Origin: Bacillus altitudinis 41KF2b
Lineage (GTDB): Bacteria > Bacillota > Bacilli > Bacillales > Bacillaceae
Direction: 5' to 3'
DNA: 64,000 nt
Assembly: GCF_000691145.1 (NCBI RefSeq)
Contig: NZ_ASJC01000004.1
Span: 62,001-126,000 of the forward strand
Below, piece after piece: positions 62,127 through 64,000 of the stretch. Position 1 is the first letter of the stretch. Each line of letters begins with the position of its first letter. A program made the translations under genes and the position numbers. The notes below the pieces were generated by a model, which was given only the letters and a program-made list of their open reading frames with translations, was not told the origin of the DNA and did no database searches.

Positions 62127-63416
62127 TTATGAATTTTGAAGTTCTTCTATTTCTTGGTCATTCAGCTTTTCACGCCAGATGGTTGCACCCAAGCCTTCAA
62201 GCTTCTCCTCAAGCATACTATATCCTCTGTCTATATGTTCAAGCCCTGTGATTTCGGTCACACCGTCTGCCATTAACCCTGCAACAACGAGACAAGCACC
62301 TGCTCGCAGATCACTTGCTTTGACCTTAGCACCTTGAAGCTGCGTTTGACCTGTAATAATGGCAGATCTTCCTTCCACCTTCATGTTAGCACCCATTCGA
62401 CGCAATTCGTCAATGTGTTTAAAGCGGGCAGAGTAAATGGTATCTGTCACGACACTCGTGCCTTTCGCTTTTGTTAACAAAGCCGTCATCGGCTGTTGAA
62501 GATCGGTCGGAAAGCCCGGATACACAAGGGTTTTGATATCGACAGGCTTGAGTCCTTCATTTCTGCCAACGATCAGCATTTGATCGTTGCTTGTTTCAAT
62601 TGTGAATCCCATCTCTCTAAGTTTCGCCGTAATTGATTCTAAATGAGTTGGGATCACATTATCAAGCACAACTTCATCCCCCATCGCTGCACCTGCAATT
62701 AAAAATGTACCTGCTTCTATGCGGTCAGGGATGATGGAATGCCTGCAGCCATGAAGAGATTCCACACCTTCGATCCGAATCACATCCGTCCCCGCACCTT
62801 TGATTTTAGCTCCCATGCTTGCAAGCAGTGTCGCTACATCAATGATTTCGGGTTCTTTTGCGGCATTTTCAATCACTGTTTTCCCTTCAGCTAGAACGGC
62901 TGCCAGCATGATGTTGATGGTCGCACCTACACTGACAACATCAAGATAAATACGGGCTCCGACTAATTTTTCAGCGCGCAAATAAATCGCACCCTGTTCG
63001 TTTGTCACCTCGGCTCCAAGTGCTTCAAAGCCTTTGATATGCTGATCGATCGGTCTAGGTCCTAAGTGACATCCCCCTGGCAATCCAATGACAGCCTGCT
63101 TGAATCTACCGAGCATGGCGCCCATTAAATAATAGGATGCTCGTAGTTTCTTCACTTTCCCATTAGGAAGCGGCATACTGATCATGGAGGCAGGATTGAC
63201 AACCATCTCACCTTTTTCAAACGTGACCTTTCCGCCAATCTCTTCTAACAGATCTCGTAATGTGTCAATATCTGAAATATGCGGAAGGCCTTCAATGGTT
63301 ACTGGAGAATCAGCGAGAATCGTGGCAGGAATCAGTGCCACAGCACTATTTTTCGCACCACTAATATGTACGGTCCCGCGCAAGGGGTCACCGCCGGCAA
63401 TGTTTAACTTTTCCAT
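62127..63416 (-). CDS. murAB: UDP-GlcNAc 1-carboxyvinyltransferase MurAB (MurZ)
   Basis: 429 residues. Second MurA paralogue of the window, with catalytic Cys at about 116 in [15 protein letters not shown]. Same reaction as MurAA; in B. subtilis it is the non-essential copy. The pair differ in the catalytic loop (His-Leu versus Ala-Ile after the Cys). Between tal and glpX as in B. subtilis. Confidence 0.95.
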   Translation of the reverse strand: MEKLNIAGGDPLRGTVHISGAKNSAVALIPATILADSPVTIEGLPHISDIDTLRDLLEEIGGKVTFEKGEMVVNPASMISMPLPNGKVKKLRASYYLMGAMLGRFKQAVIGLPGGCHLGPRPIDQHIKGFEALGAEVTNEQGAIYLRAEKLVGARIYLDVVSVGATINIMLAAVLAEGKTVIENAAKEPEIIDVATLLASMGAKIKGAGTDVIRIEGVESLHGCRHSIIPDRIEAGTFLIAGAAMGDEVVLDNVIPTHLESITAKLREMGFTIETSNDQMLIVGRNEGLKPVDIKTLVYPGFPTDLQQPMTALLTKAKGTSVVTDTIYSARFKHIDELRRMGANMKVEGRSAIITGQTQLQGAKVKASDLRAGACLVVAGLMADGVTEITGLEHIDRGYSMLEEKLEGLGATIWREKLNDQEIEELQNS

Positions 63417-63618
63417 ATTTGTCTCCCTTCTTAAAGAAGATCACTGTTGGAGTTATACTGTTTGTGGATGTCGCGCTTTAAAAGGTCTTGTCCAAAATTT
63501 AGCCAATATCAAGAGAAAGAATACAGGTTAAACGAAATTTGTCGGAAGAAAAATAATCGAAGCTTTGCGAGGCTGTGATGTTCTCTTCTTTGCACAAAAC
63601 ATTTCTTAGCGTATTTAA

Positions 63619-63654
63619 GGAAAACTGCGGCAAACGGATGCGTATCCGTCTGCC
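63619..63654 (-). terminator. Terminator of tal
   Basis: GGCAGACGGAT / ATCCGTTTGCC on the minus strand with a short T-rich tail. Confidence 0.72.
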
Positions 63655-63662
63655 ACAATCAC

Positions 63663-64000
<338 letters not shown>

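Overview
The window is a stretch of a low-GC Gram-positive, endospore-forming chromosome. Gene content and order follow the ywqB-to-ywjH segment of the Bacillus subtilis chromosome (ywqBA, ywpJ, ywpF, mscL, fabZ, rapD, flhOP, mbl, spoIIID, ywoHG, bcrC, nrgAB, spoIIQ, spoIID, murAA, the atp operon, upp, glyA, ywlG-ywlB, spoIIR, prmC-prfA, racA, maeA, tdk, rpmE, rho, glpX, murAB, tal). Protein divergence from B. subtilis and several local insertions suggest another Bacillus, probably of the B. pumilus group; this species-level guess is inference from memory.

Layout. 1-9.7 kb: the end of a SWIM-domain gene and an SNF2 helicase, the blue-light sensor YtvA, a HAD phosphatase, a gene-free structured interval, small conserved genes, mscL, fabZ and a Rap regulator. 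9.7-13.2 kb: flagellar rod/hook genes, mbl, and spoIIID with a translated leader (usd). 13.3-21.5 kb: MarR regulator plus MFS pump, bcrC, a second MFS pump, a polar amino-acid ABC importer, and amtB-glnK under a TnrA-like box. 21.5-23.7 kb: spoIIQ, an acetyltransferase and a small membrane protein. 23.7-25.5 kb: a zinc-starvation locus (cysteine-poor L33, CobW-type ZagA, cysteine-free S14) with two Zur boxes. 25.8-31.4 kb: a molybdopterin cluster (fdhD-moaA diverging from an OFA-type MFS gene and a formate-dehydrogenase-like oxidoreductase). 31.5-37.6 kb: two secreted von Willebrand A proteins, spoIID, murAA and small membrane or secreted proteins. 37.6-44.8 kb: the nine-gene ATP synthase operon, preceded by a small unannotated membrane ORF. 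45-64 kb: housekeeping genes, almost all on the minus strand, with spoIIR, racA and a DnaA-box cluster between ywlC and ywlB.

Functional themes. Sporulation genes carry recognisable SigE (spoIID, spoIIID) or SigF (spoIIR, spoIIQ) promoter-like sequences. Cell-wall genes (mbl, bcrC, murAA, murAB) and central metabolism (glyA, upp, maeA, glpX, tal, atp) surround them. No transposase, prophage, tRNA, rRNA or CRISPR array was seen. The most interesting signals are regulatory: the usd-spoIIID leader with a hairpin next to the spoIIID ribosome-binding site, the DnaA-box cluster built partly into a terminator, the Zur locus, an unexplained structured interval at 6.3-6.5 kb, an ABC-transporter lipoprotein whose only well-placed start codon is ATT, and the small ORF coupled to atpI.
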